DNA of 64,000 nt from Sinohyriopsis cumingii (taxonomy: Eukaryota; Mollusca; Bivalvia; Unionida; Unionidae). The stretch is taken from NCBI GenBank assembly GCA_028554795.2, contig CM068831.1:61374769-61438768 (forward strand), in the 5' to 3' direction. Of this stretch, positions 29,778 to 39,670 are shown piece after piece. The position numbers and the translations under genes were made by a program. The notes under the pieces are model-generated. The model was not told the origin of the DNA and did no database searches. It was given only the letters and a program-made list of their open reading frames with translations. Each line of letters begins with the position of its first letter. Positions within the stretch are counted from its first letter, which is position 1.

Positions 29778-30775
29778 AGTAGTGTATGGGGATACCCTAG
29801 CGTCAAGGGGACTTTAATGTTAAACTAGGGGGGTTGTACCGTGGCGTCAAGGAGAATTTAACATGGGGAAATTTAACATGGAGTGAATGGGGAATGGAAC
29901 ATATCGACAAGGATTGGGATACCCTGGCGTCAAGGGGAATTTAACATGCGATTATATCGTGGAACTGTCTACCGTCAAGGGAAAATAAACATGGGAATAT
30001 ATTGTGGGACTGTCTAGCGTCAAGGGAAAATGAACATGGGCATATAGCGTGGATTATAAATACTGATACAACATGAAAGAAAACAAATTTGATGCAAGAA
30101 ACCATTTCTTTTCGAGGTCAATGAATGACCCTTTCATTCACTTCACCTATTATACAATATTCAGACACGCAGAGACGCAAAATCATGACCATAATCTATT
30201 ATTCACACACGCGAAGAAGCAAACTTAAACCCAAACTCTACTATCCACACACGGGAAGAAGCAAAAAACCAAAAACAATCTGCTATTCACACACGCGAAG
30301 AAGCCAAAACATAACCACAATATACTATCCACACACGGGAAGGAGAAAAACAAACCCTTATTATACTATCCACAAACCCAAATAAAGAAGCAAAATTATA
30401 ACCATAATCTACTATCCACACAGGGGAAGAAGCCAAATTAAGACCAAATTATACTATCCACACACGCGGAAAAGCAAACAACTAAGTACACATTTACTAT
30501 CCGTTTAATATTTGATCTGGCAAGAAGAAATTGTACAATACGCAACAAAGAGATTGTAAGTTTACACTCCAATCTGTCTGCACTGCAGTGGTAACAACAC
30601 TCGTGAGTTGGCATTATTTTGCCACACTACCTTAGAAAAAAACAATGCACCACTCACCATAAACGATTTCATTGGCTTGACATGTTTTCTCACCGCTTTC
30701 GCTTCGAATTAACTTCAGTACCTCTTCGCACAGGGAAAAGATCGGACGTGGGTTTTTTTATATTCTTCGGCTGAA
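29778..30775 (+). repeat. E2 left terminal inverted repeat
   Basis: It pairs with about 36215-37544. Outer part: GTCAAGGGGA and TTTAACATGG blocks repeated several times. Middle: tandem CACACGCGAAGAAGC units. Inner part: TTGTAAGTTTACACTCCAAT...CACTGCAGTGGTAACAAC. Indels make the right arm longer. Confidence 0.85.
30160..30480 (+). repeat. Subterminal tandem array, left arm of E2
   Basis: About eight units of roughly 40 bp share TACTATCCACACACG(C/G)GAAGAAGC, with variable A/C-rich spacers. The inverted counterpart is at 36485-37200. Confidence 0.85.
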
Positions 30776-31292
30776 GTACAGATTTCTGGTCACGCTGCAA
30801 GTGTGTGCGTGTTTTGGAAAATGGTAAACATTGGATATACAATTTTCTCGTGACACATAAAGTGAAGAGTCTGTGCAAGTGTCAAAAGCCAAAGTCATAT
30901 GACTTTTGTATTTTGTAAAGATTTCCACTTTAGAAAATGTGAAGTATCACAAGTTATTTTCACAAACAGAAGTGGAACATAAGGGATTGCAAGAAGAAAA
31001 AAAAACAGACAGTTGGTGTCATCAACAGTGCTAGAAACGGTACTCGAACTTACATTATCCATATGATCACCAAAATCGCGCGGACCTAAAAGAAACTACT
31101 CACACACGTTTTACTGACAATCAGTATTTTAAAATTTTTGACAAGCGATGGAAACGAAGGACTTGGAGTCACACTTTCTAACCAAGATGAAGAAATCATG
31201 TACTTATTTACGCACTTCTATTATTATTTTTTTCTATCTGACTAACATACCACTGGCAATGGAATGTTTATTTCTTTTCTAGAGTATGTGGT

Positions 31293-31308
31293 AGCCCAGA
31301 AAAGGGCT
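31293..31308. terminator. AGCCC...GGGCT hairpin in E2
   Basis: A 5-bp stem around AGAAAA lies at the 3' side of the short minus-strand frame at 31349-31531. It is comparable in loop and setting to the 12801 hairpin of E1. Confidence 0.35.
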
Positions 31309-31348
31309 GGGTGTTTTTGAACGAGGAGCTATGGCAATCTTTTAGGGT

Positions 31349-31531
31349 CTAAGATTGCGACCTCGTCTGGCGACAGGCTTTCTCACAAGATAGGGTCTGC
31401 TTCTTCGGAAAAAGAAGAAGAACTCTTTGGTGTCGACACGAAAAGTCTTTCAGATATTGGCAAAGTGAATAGTGTTTCTTTTGTAGAGTTTTGGTTAGCC
31501 CATATGTTCTTATTCTACAACCCAGAGACAC
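31349..31531 (-). other. E2 short minus-strand frame in the place of the CCHC gene
   Basis: 60 residues (MSLGCRIRTYGLTKTLQKK...), running away from the PolB remnant behind a promoter homologous to that of the E1 CCHC gene. The protein shows no zinc knuckle. It may be a relic or a replacement gene. Confidence 0.3.
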
Positions 31532-31559
31532 TTACGTTTTATGCTAGGTCTATTCTGAT

Positions 31560-31684
31560 CCAATGAGAGTGAAATGAATAGTGGAAGGGCAAGACATACA
31601 CCCTTTATATATACGCTGGTCTGCCATGGTTATAAAGGACCCCATGGTGTTTAAACTTTAGTCATTTGACTTTTTGCTATCAAG
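31560..31684. promoter_or_regulatory. E2 divergent promoter
   Basis: It holds ACCCTTTATATATACG (minus-strand TATA plus GGGT motif) and TTATAAAGGACC (plus strand). It is homologous base for base in long stretches to 11991-12123 of E1, including CCATGGTGTTTAAA and TTGCTATCAAGATGAAACG. Confidence 0.65.
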
Positions 31685-32035
31685 ATGAAACGATCGCATC
31701 AACTCGTGAAGAAAGGAGAAGAAGGAAGTAAGAGGCAGAAACGTGATGTATCGCCTCGTACAATAGCTGAAGTCTTGGAACAAATTCATGCCAGTGATTT
31801 TGAAGATGACATGAGTGAACCAGAATCCAGACCCAGAGAGTCATCACCTAGACAAAGTTCACCAGCAAACTCTGAAAGTACTATCACATTCGAGAGAAGG
31901 AAAAACGCTCCTCTAGAAAATTTAGAACCACAGCTTACACCTACACGGTGAAGTTTAAAGATTTCAAGTCCGACGTTCTGTTGGAGAAAGCAGAAGGGTT
32001 CGTCACCGAGGTGTGGGATTCTTATAATATACTTA
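31685..32035 (+). pseudogene. E2 PolB N-terminal remnant (fossil)
   Basis: Begins MKRSHQLVKKGEEGSKRQKR and continues SPRTIAEVLEQIHASDFEDDM, nearly the same as the start of the E1 polymerase. VKFKDF-like sequence and EKAEGFVTEVWDS follow. Only the beginning of the gene is present. It is broken. Confidence 0.85.
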
Positions 32036-32079
32036 TTGCCTCTGACAAAAAGAGGTTAAAAATGGACTACCATACCACG

Positions 32080-32850
32080 ACTTTTATCAGAAGTGATTCA
32101 ACAGATTCCATGGAAGGAAATCAATGGCACTATTCAAACCGTGGAAGATTACGAACACTTATTACGAGAACTGTGTCCGTTGAATTGTGGTAGACGTACA
32201 GTGTGTGTCTTAGTGACTTGCTTTTTGGGATATCGTTTCCCAGCCGATTCCTTGTGGACTCTTCACGAACAGTACTTACCACTCAATCAAACATGAAAGT
32301 GGTGCCTTTAAATGGTTACGAAAGACTCATTTTGCTCAAAGCTTTGCGTTTTCATCTGGATACTTCTCGACCTCTACGGGAAAAAAAAGATTCTTCAACT
32401 TTTGGGTACCGAAGCGGTGTATGACGATGTGTGTGTAGCTTGTGACTTACACCCCCATTGAACAGATGTACGTGACTGGAAAAAAATGGAGTTTTGAGTC
32501 TTGGACCCAAGAGGTCACCCAGTGTGTTCGAGAGTTGGGATCCTTCCTTCCAACGTCCAAGGAAAAAGTCCCTTTTCAACCTGTGTTAGGGACAGTACCA
32601 GAAGAACCCGTCACCGAGTACAGGACTGTCATGGACATTCCTGAAAGACCCTTTTGAGAGGACACTTGTGTGACATTACCCCCTGTAGAACCTGTAAGAA
32701 CATTACCCAAAACATGTTGTACAGAGAGTTTTTATTTCACTTTGATCTTTTTTCATGTTCATTTTATCGTTGTACTTAAGCCTTGGGGTTTTATGTATTT
32801 TAGTCTTTCGTGTTTATTGTTGAAACATCAATAAACGTGTCCTGAAAAAG
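32080..32850 (+). pseudogene. E2 copies of the short frame and membrane protein (fossil)
   Basis: Contains QIPWKEINGTIQTVEDYEHLL (the E1 short frame, near 32095-32160), then ERLILLKALRFHLDTSRPLR from about 32320 (the E1 membrane protein), and its Pro/Glu-rich linker and hydrophobic end near 32600-32820. The order is as in E1. It is broken (several breaks). Confidence 0.75.
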
Positions 32851-32904
32851 TGTAAAAGCTCTTGTTTTGTCTGTCTTCGTTTTACAAGTGACATTCCCTG
32901 CACT

Positions 32905-33454
32905 ATGCCTACCTCTGCAGTCTCTGCTCCCTCTTCCTCCACTTTCAAAGTCATCGACGAACACTTAGATCGTGCCAGTTGGGAGACTTTGTATCTTCGC
33001 CATCCCTTTAACACGCTCGTTGCTGGACCAAGCGGTTCAGGCCAAACCGAATTTGTCAAACGTTTGATCCAACATAAACATCATTTGATCGATCGTCCAC
33101 CTTGACACCAACTGTCTGGTTTTTTTTTTTCTTTCTTGGAAGCCTCTATGTTCCAATTCTGTTTGTGATAATTCTGTTTATGCCTACCTCTGCAGTCTCT
33201 GCTCCCTCTTCCTCCACTTTCAAAGTCATCGACGAACACTTAGATCGTGCCAGTTGGGAGACTTTGTATCTTCGCCATCCCTTTAACACGCTCGTTGCTG
33301 GACCAAGCGGTTCAGGCCAAACCGAATTTGTCAAACGTTTGATCCAACATAAACATCATTTGATCGATCGTCCACCTTGACACCAACTGTATGGTTTTTT
33401 TTTTTTCTTTCTTGGAAGCCTCTATGTTCCAATTCTGTTTGTGATAATAACTTA
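32905..33454 (+). pseudogene. E2 packaging ATPase N-terminal part, tandemly duplicated (fossil)
   Basis: Two head-to-tail copies of a 275-bp unit (32905-33179 and 33180-33454) each encode the first 66 residues of the ATPase, including the P-loop region and the HKHHLIDRPP sequence, followed by a T run and CTTTCTTGGAAGCCTCTATG. The copies differ at only a few positions, so the duplication is recent compared with the rest of E2. Neither copy is a complete gene. Confidence 0.9.
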
Positions 33455-33645
33455 CGATACTTCACATTTTCTAAAGTGGAAATCTTTACAAGCCGTTCAA
33501 AATACAAAAGTTATATGACTTTGGCTTTTGACTCTTGCACAGACTCTTCACTTTATAAGTGTCACGAGAAAATTGTATATCCAATTCTTACCATTTTCCA
33601 AAACACGAACACACTTGCAGCGTGTCCAGAAATCTGTACTTCTTG
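33446..33645 (-). repeat. Inverted copy of the inner left arm of E2
   Basis: Reverse complement of about 30775-30960, including TCACATTTTCTAAAGTGGAAA and TTTTCCAAAACACG. It extends the palindromic architecture of E2. Confidence 0.75.
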
Positions 33646-34164
33646 TTTTGTGAATATCCCACAGACAAGTCCAAGCATGTATAGGTGGTTAAGAACGTTA
33701 GGAATATCCCCTCATTTTTGTCAGAAATATCAAATCTTGTATGTGTATTTTCCTTTTTTCACTCTATATTCGTGCTTAGATCTGTTCCAAAAAAGAAAAG
33801 AAAAAAGAAACAGAAACAATTTTGAAAAATAAACTGAATTTTGAATTCAGGTTTCTCTGTTTATAATTTTTTTCAAGTTGATGGTGCATGACAGATTACA
33901 TTCGCCTACCTTTCCAAAGTGAGAGGCATTTCTTCACGTGTCATTACCTTTGTTAAATTCAGTTTTATTGGTTAGTCATCCTTAATCCTTAATTCTATTT
34001 ATTTATGTATTTGCTTTTTTGCTAGAAGATTTAAGGCTTTCTATTGTTGTAACAGTATTTATGGTGTATAGTTTGTTGCTGCAAAAGGAAATACGTAGAG
34101 CAAAGTGCTTAAGTTTGTTCAGTTTTTTATCTCAAGCCCTACAAAAGGATACAAATTAGTCTTG

Positions 34165-34302
34165 AAAGAGGATTGAAACTAGAAGTTACACGGACGTGAA
34201 GGAAAACACCCCTTTGTTACAACAGCTAGCTGTCGTTGTGGTCATTCTAATCATTCTTGCCGTATGTCTTTGTGTTTTAGAGGTCATATTTCTCCTTAAG
34301 TA
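34165..34302 (+). other. E2 possible transmembrane peptide
   Basis: A short open stretch without ATG ends KENTPLLQQLAVVVVILIIL followed by AVCLCVLEVIFLLK and a stop. This is a clear single transmembrane helix. It may be a remnant or a spliced-in exon. No homologue is seen in E1 within the window. Confidence 0.3.
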
Positions 34303-34454
34303 AATACACGCATCAATAGACAGACAGCTTGGGTCATCATCCGTGACTTTCACTGCACTTTAATTTATTTACTTCATAAAAACCCAGAGTCACAATTTTT
34401 AAAACAAAAACAAACAAAAAACCATGCCACTCAATACTGTAACACTTCTGACTC

Positions 34455-36150
34455 TACCGATGTGAGTGTGTATTTCAAAATGTTTAAGTGAGGCAAAAAA
34501 GAAATTGACAGTTTCAGAACGTGAACCAGTACTGTGACCTTTCAGTAGATGATGTGGTAAGAATAAATGGTACAATACACAACACAGGATTGCAAGTTCA
34601 CACTCCAGTCAGTCTGCACTGCAGTGGTAACAACGCAAGAGCGTAGGCATTATTTTGCCACACTAACTTGGAACAAAACAATGCATCACTCCTCATAAAC
34701 GATTTCATTGGCTAGGCTTATTTTCTGGCCACGTTCACTACGAATCGACTTCAGTAGCTCTTCACACAGTGTCGAGATAGGTCGTGTCTCACTGCTAGGC
34801 GATTTATAGAATAATTAATAATGTAAAACTAACGCAAGAAGAATCGTACCCTAGGCGATCCCACATAAATTGTGTCAGTTTTAAAGTCAAATACGTCACA
34901 GCATATTTGAATGAACTATTCTGTGCGAACCTTACATCCACGTTATCAAATAAAGAGGAATTTTTAGTTTCCATATCTTCAATTCACTCTGTTAATATTT
35001 AATAATGGGGAAGTTTTTCTACGGCTGTGATTATCTAAGTTGAATATGTATTTCTTTGTATCTTTCTTAAGGAAAATATACTATTAAAACAAATGTAAGA
35101 AGCGTGATATGTTCTACAGTAGGAATAACACTCTCTCCGTCAAAGTAGTTTTGATTGAAATCCTAATGGTATATGTGCATGTTTGAAGATACCTCTCCAA
35201 ATTGTGATCAGTAGTCACCCTCTTTCTGTGAACTGTTCCGTTTGTCATGTAATTTTTTTAAAACACTTACATCCTTACAAATTGTAGATCAGTAAATCGT
35301 TGGATGAAATAAAATATTGAGTTGACGAGCTTGTACAATTCAGGTATCTTAGCTTTCTCTTTATTTTGGCACTGCAATGTGTCACGGAAAAACCGTTTTT
35401 CACGAAAGGAAACAAACAGAAGGCTTTTTCAAGAATGACGCGAGTGATATTGCACTGTATAACCCTGCCTATGGTTAACTCTGAATTTTAAAACCAAAAC
35501 ACACGTTCAGAAAATATGTAACAATATTCGACCTATTTTCACTTAGTTTAGACTGTGGATAGAACAAGGGGCCCGTTCTACTGTCACCCAAGGCAGTAAC
35601 ACTTGTATGTGTGTGCGTACGTGTGTGTTAGCTTTCGCTTACACACATCATTTGTACGAAAATTTAATAACAAAGAAATAGCAACCATTGATGTAAAGCA
35701 TTTAATGTAACAGTGTAGGTGTATGTCATCGTTCTAAATTTTTTTATAAGTCACTTTTGGGTCTACTAGATTGTACAAAATAATCTTCATAAGGTATCAA
35801 AAAAATGTATTTCTTCACTGGTCGTGTAGGTTCTGTAATCGTTCTGGATTTGTACCACCGTTGTTCTCTCAATCTCTCAATCACATTGGGTGATGCATTG
35901 TTTTTTTTCTTTCTAAGGTAGTGTGGCGAAATAATGCCAACGCAAGAGCGTTGTTACCATTGCAGTGCACACAGATTGGAGTGTAAACTTACGATTCCTT
36001 TGTTGCGTATTGTACCATTTCTTCTTGCCACATCAAATATTAAACGGCCATAGTATTGGTTCGCGTTTTGAGACTGACAAACATTTTTAATCTTCCTCAA
36101 ACATTTTGACAAGCACACTCACATCTATAGAGACAGAAGTGTAAAATATC
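34455..36150. repeat. Inner large palindrome of E2
   Basis: The arms at about 34455-34800 and 35865-36150 are inverted copies of each other and also of the inner terminal-repeat module at 30530-30740 and 36230-36480. Markers are CACTGCAGTGGTAACAAC and GGCATTATTTTGCCACACTA. The centre (about 34800-35860) has no gene. Confidence 0.75.
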
Positions 36151-36214
36151 GGTTAGCCAATGAAGTCACTTACAATGTGTAACACATTGTTTGGTTGCAA
36201 ATTCAGGGCAAGTA

Positions 36215-37544
36215 GTGTTGCGGCCAGCCGAATAATATAAAAAAAAACCACGTCCGATCTTGTCCCTGTGCGAAAAGGTACTGAAATCTATTCGAAGCGA
36301 ACGCGGTGAGAAAATAATCTAGCCAATGAAATCGTTTATGATGAGTGATGCATTGTATTTTTTTTCCTAAGGTAGTGAAGCAAAATAATGCCAACGCAAG
36401 AGCGTTGTTACCACTGCAGTGCAGACAGATTGTAGTGTAAACTTACAATCCCTTTGTTTCTTCTTGACACATCAAATATTAAACGGATAGTAAATGTGTG
36501 TTTAGTTGTTTGCTTCTCCGCGTGTGTGGATAGTAGAATTTGGTTTTAATATGGCTTCTTCCCGTGTGTGAATAGTAGATTATGGTTATAATTTTGCTTC
36601 TTTGCGGGTGTGGATAGTAGATTATTGGGTTTGTAAGCGCTCACGTACGTTCGTGTGGATAGTAGAGTGTGTGGTTATTTAACCTTCCCTTCTGTGTGGA
36701 TGGTGGATTTGGGTTTGATTTGGCTTCTTCGAGCGTGTGGATAGTATATTATGGTATGTTTTGGCTTCTTCGCGTGTGTGGATAGTATATATTTGGGTTT
36801 GTGGATAGTATAACAAAGGTTAGTTTTTGCTTCTCTGCGTGTGTGGATAGTATATTGTGGTTATGTTTTGGCTCCTTCGCTTGTGTTGATAGTATATATT
36901 TGGGTTTGTGGATAGTATAATAAGGGTTTGTTTTTTCTCCATCCCGTGTGTGGACAGTATATTGTGGTTATGTTTTGGCTTCTTCGCGTGTGTGAATAGT
37001 AGATTGGTGTTTTTTGTTTGCTTCTTCCCGTGTGTGGATAGTAGAGTTTGGGTTTAACTTTGCTTCTTCGCGTGTGTGGATAGTAGATTATGGTTATGAT
37101 TGTGCTGCCTCGCGTGTGTAGATAGTAGATTATGGTTATGTTATTTTGCTTCTTTCGCGTATGTGAATGGTAGGTTATGGTTATGATTTTGCGTCTCGGC
37201 TTGTGTGAATATTATATGATATGTGGAGTGAATGTAAGGGTCATTCATAGACCTCGAAAAGAAATGGCTTCTTGCCTCAATTTTTTTCTTTCATGTTGTA
37301 TCAATGTTTATAATCCACGATATATGCCCATGTTAATTTTCCCTTCACGCTAGACAGCCCCACGATATATTCGCATGTTAAACTCCCCTTGACGCCAGGG
37401 TATCCCAATCCTTGTCGATATGTTCCATTCCCCATTCCCTCCATGTTAAATTTCCCCATGTTAAATTCCCCTTGACGCCAGGGTACAACACCCATAGTTT
37501 AACATTAAAGTCCCCTTGACGCTAGGGTATCCCCATACACTACT
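36215..37544 (-). repeat. E2 right terminal inverted repeat
   Basis: Reverse complement of the left arm, with an expanded subterminal array at 36485-37200 (GTGTGTGGATAGTA units, more than a dozen). It ends in CCCCATACACTACT at 37544. Confidence 0.85.
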
Positions 37545-37550
37545 CTTATG
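37545..37550. repeat. Right target site duplication of E2 (CTTATG)
   Basis: Identical to 29772-29777 and immediately outside the terminus. Confidence 0.9.
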
Positions 37551-38459
37551 TTTAAAACCTGTTTCCCCTCTAAAACCAAACTAACAGCAACAAGACATAA
37601 TTATTTCTTTTTACATTAGGTATTTAAATATTTAAATTGTCTTGGCAACATAAACAATTAGCTTAGGTTGCTCCATTTCATAACAATCCATTCAAAGACT
37701 TCAATTCATATTTCTAAATTCCAATCTCGTCAATTGGCATTGGCTTCAAATTCCTACAATCAGAACCATTCTTACATTTGAGGTTGTTGTCTGATGAATG
37801 TCAGTCCCAACCAAAACAGGTACTATTTATCATACTAGCAAACATGGGCGGAATTCTACCAGGTTCGTAAGCCAGTGGAGAGTAACCTGATATTTTCCGC
37901 TAATCTGCCGGTGCAAAACCAGAACAACAAACAACCTTATTCAATTTAAATTTGCATGCAACCATATTCGGACTAATAACCACCTATTAGACATCGCAAT
38001 TTTGTTCCAAGTGACTCATCAACCTGAAATGTCTTAAATGTCTCAAACAAGGAAGAATATGATCCAAATAAGATTTAGTAGACACTGCATTTAAACAGCT
38101 AGCAAACTTTGTTTAAAACAAATGGAGCAGGCGAATATAGCATTCAAGCAATGCAAATAACAACAATAGCTTACTATTAGAATTAAGCAACAACAACCCC
38201 ACTCAATATAGTGATCTGACATAACATTTAACCCAAACAATTCTGGGTCATTTTCTCACCAGCCCAAAATCGAGGAACACATTCACTCGTACGCTGAGTA
38301 TTCAGGCCTACACACCATTTCCATACTCCTGACGACGTCATCACCTTTAACTGGTAACCCTAAAATCACATTCCGAGACCTCACGAAACACTGAGAGCCG
38401 GAATCATCGGATAATACTATACCTATGTCACCAAGCATTCTAATGAAGATCAACCGGAA
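37551..38459. other. Unassigned DNA between E2 and LINE B
   Basis: A/T-rich. No gene or repeat recognised; it may include the 5' part of LINE B. Confidence 0.4.
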
Positions 38460-39400
38460 CCCCAGTCAAACAACGGAGACCAAAGAAGTCACGGTAGCGA
38501 TAACACCAACAGCAAGTACCCCAACAACATCAAAGATAACAAACGACACCAACCAACAAGACTCAAGAGACATCTTCAAGTAAAATAATCCCGAGATCAC
38601 TTTAAAGATAGCTACCAGCACTGAAGAGTGCACAAGGAAGGAATCAGAGACATCATGAAAGGCAAGAACACCACATGACACCATTGACGATGTGCTGAAT
38701 AAGTTCTCCCCCACAACTAAAGGAATAAAACTGATTAGCATCTGTCTATCAGTCTAGGGATCGAGTACCACACGGATTGACAACCAATATATGTCATACA
38801 CATTCAAAAATACCAGTAACTTAGAGGACCGTGAAACAATGAAGGCGATAGAAACAACATCGAAAACTACAAAACCAGGAATAGTTTCAGGGAAGTATCA
38901 GCAGCGCAAAGGAGAGAACCAAACAAAGCAACCACACCAGGACAAGTAAACACGCCAAAGAAGCAATGGTAGCAACAGTTAAAAACGTAACACCGAATGA
39001 AAGAAGATCATCCATAGGAGCAACAGTACCACCACCGGCATCACTGGAACCACTATCTTCAAATCGAACTGCTACAAAACAACCATATGGCATCGGACAA
39101 ACTAATGAAACTACTGGGACACCAACTTCGTCAACAATAACAACATCATCAGCAACATAACAAACAACACGGACTGCAGAAACAGCCACAAAGACAAACA
39201 AGGAGTAATCAAGCAAATGTAAGGTACAATAGCAACAGGTACAAGGACTAATCAAGGCCAAGAAAACCCATCGGATCCACAGTAGCCAAAAACCAGGACC
39301 TTTTAAATCCAAAATAGAAAACGTGCGGTAGGAAATCGATAGCCTATTCTAAGAACAAGACACTCCATACTGGAAATCGCAATAACCCACCAAAATAAAA

Positions 39401-39670
39401 TGTGTTGTGATGTGATTTGGATTTTTAACGTAGCTTTAACAATTTTTCAGTCATATCGATGCCGCAGACATGTAGCATGATGTCCCACCCAGTCACATTA
39501 TCCTGACACCGGGCCGACCAGTCCTAACACTAACTTCTTAATCCTGAGCGTCAAGCGAGGCAGCTGTTAGTACCGTTTTTGTAAGTCTTTGATATGACTC
39601 GGCCGGGGATCAAACCCACGACCTCCCGCATCCGAGGCGGACGCTCTAACCACTAGGCCACCGGAGCGGT
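39401..39670 (-). mobile_element. Full-length tRNA-derived SINE in LINE B
   Basis: On the minus strand it starts with a tRNA-like head (GGCCTAGTGGTTAGAGCG A box; GGGTTTGATCCC B box). A central conserved domain follows (GGTCGGCCCGGTGTC, ATGTGACTGGGTGGGACAT), which I recall from mollusc SINEs, and then a 3' tail GACTGAAAAATTGTTAAAGC...AACACA. Perfect 12-bp target duplications ACCAAAATAAAA flank it (39389-39400 and 39671-39682). It looks complete and is therefore younger than LINE B. Confidence 0.88.

Larger units (their letters stand above)
29778..37544 (+). mobile_element. E2: short relative of E1 with complete ends (fossil)
   Basis: The element is 7767 bp, with termini AGTAGTGTATGG...CCATACACTACT and a perfect 6-bp target duplication, the signature of Polinton-type integration. 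Outer inverted repeats are about 1 kb (29778-30775 against about 36215-37544). Inside remain parts homologous to E1 in E1 order: the divergent promoter, the PolB N-terminus, the short conserved frame, the membrane protein and the ATPase. It is not whole: most genes are absent and the rest are broken. The ends, by contrast, look well kept. Confidence 0.9.

Noticed and set aside
30160-30480. CRISPR-like array of direct repeats with spacers
   Set aside because: The repeats diverge, the spacers are low-complexity, an inverted counterpart sits in the other arm of the same element, and the DNA is animal.
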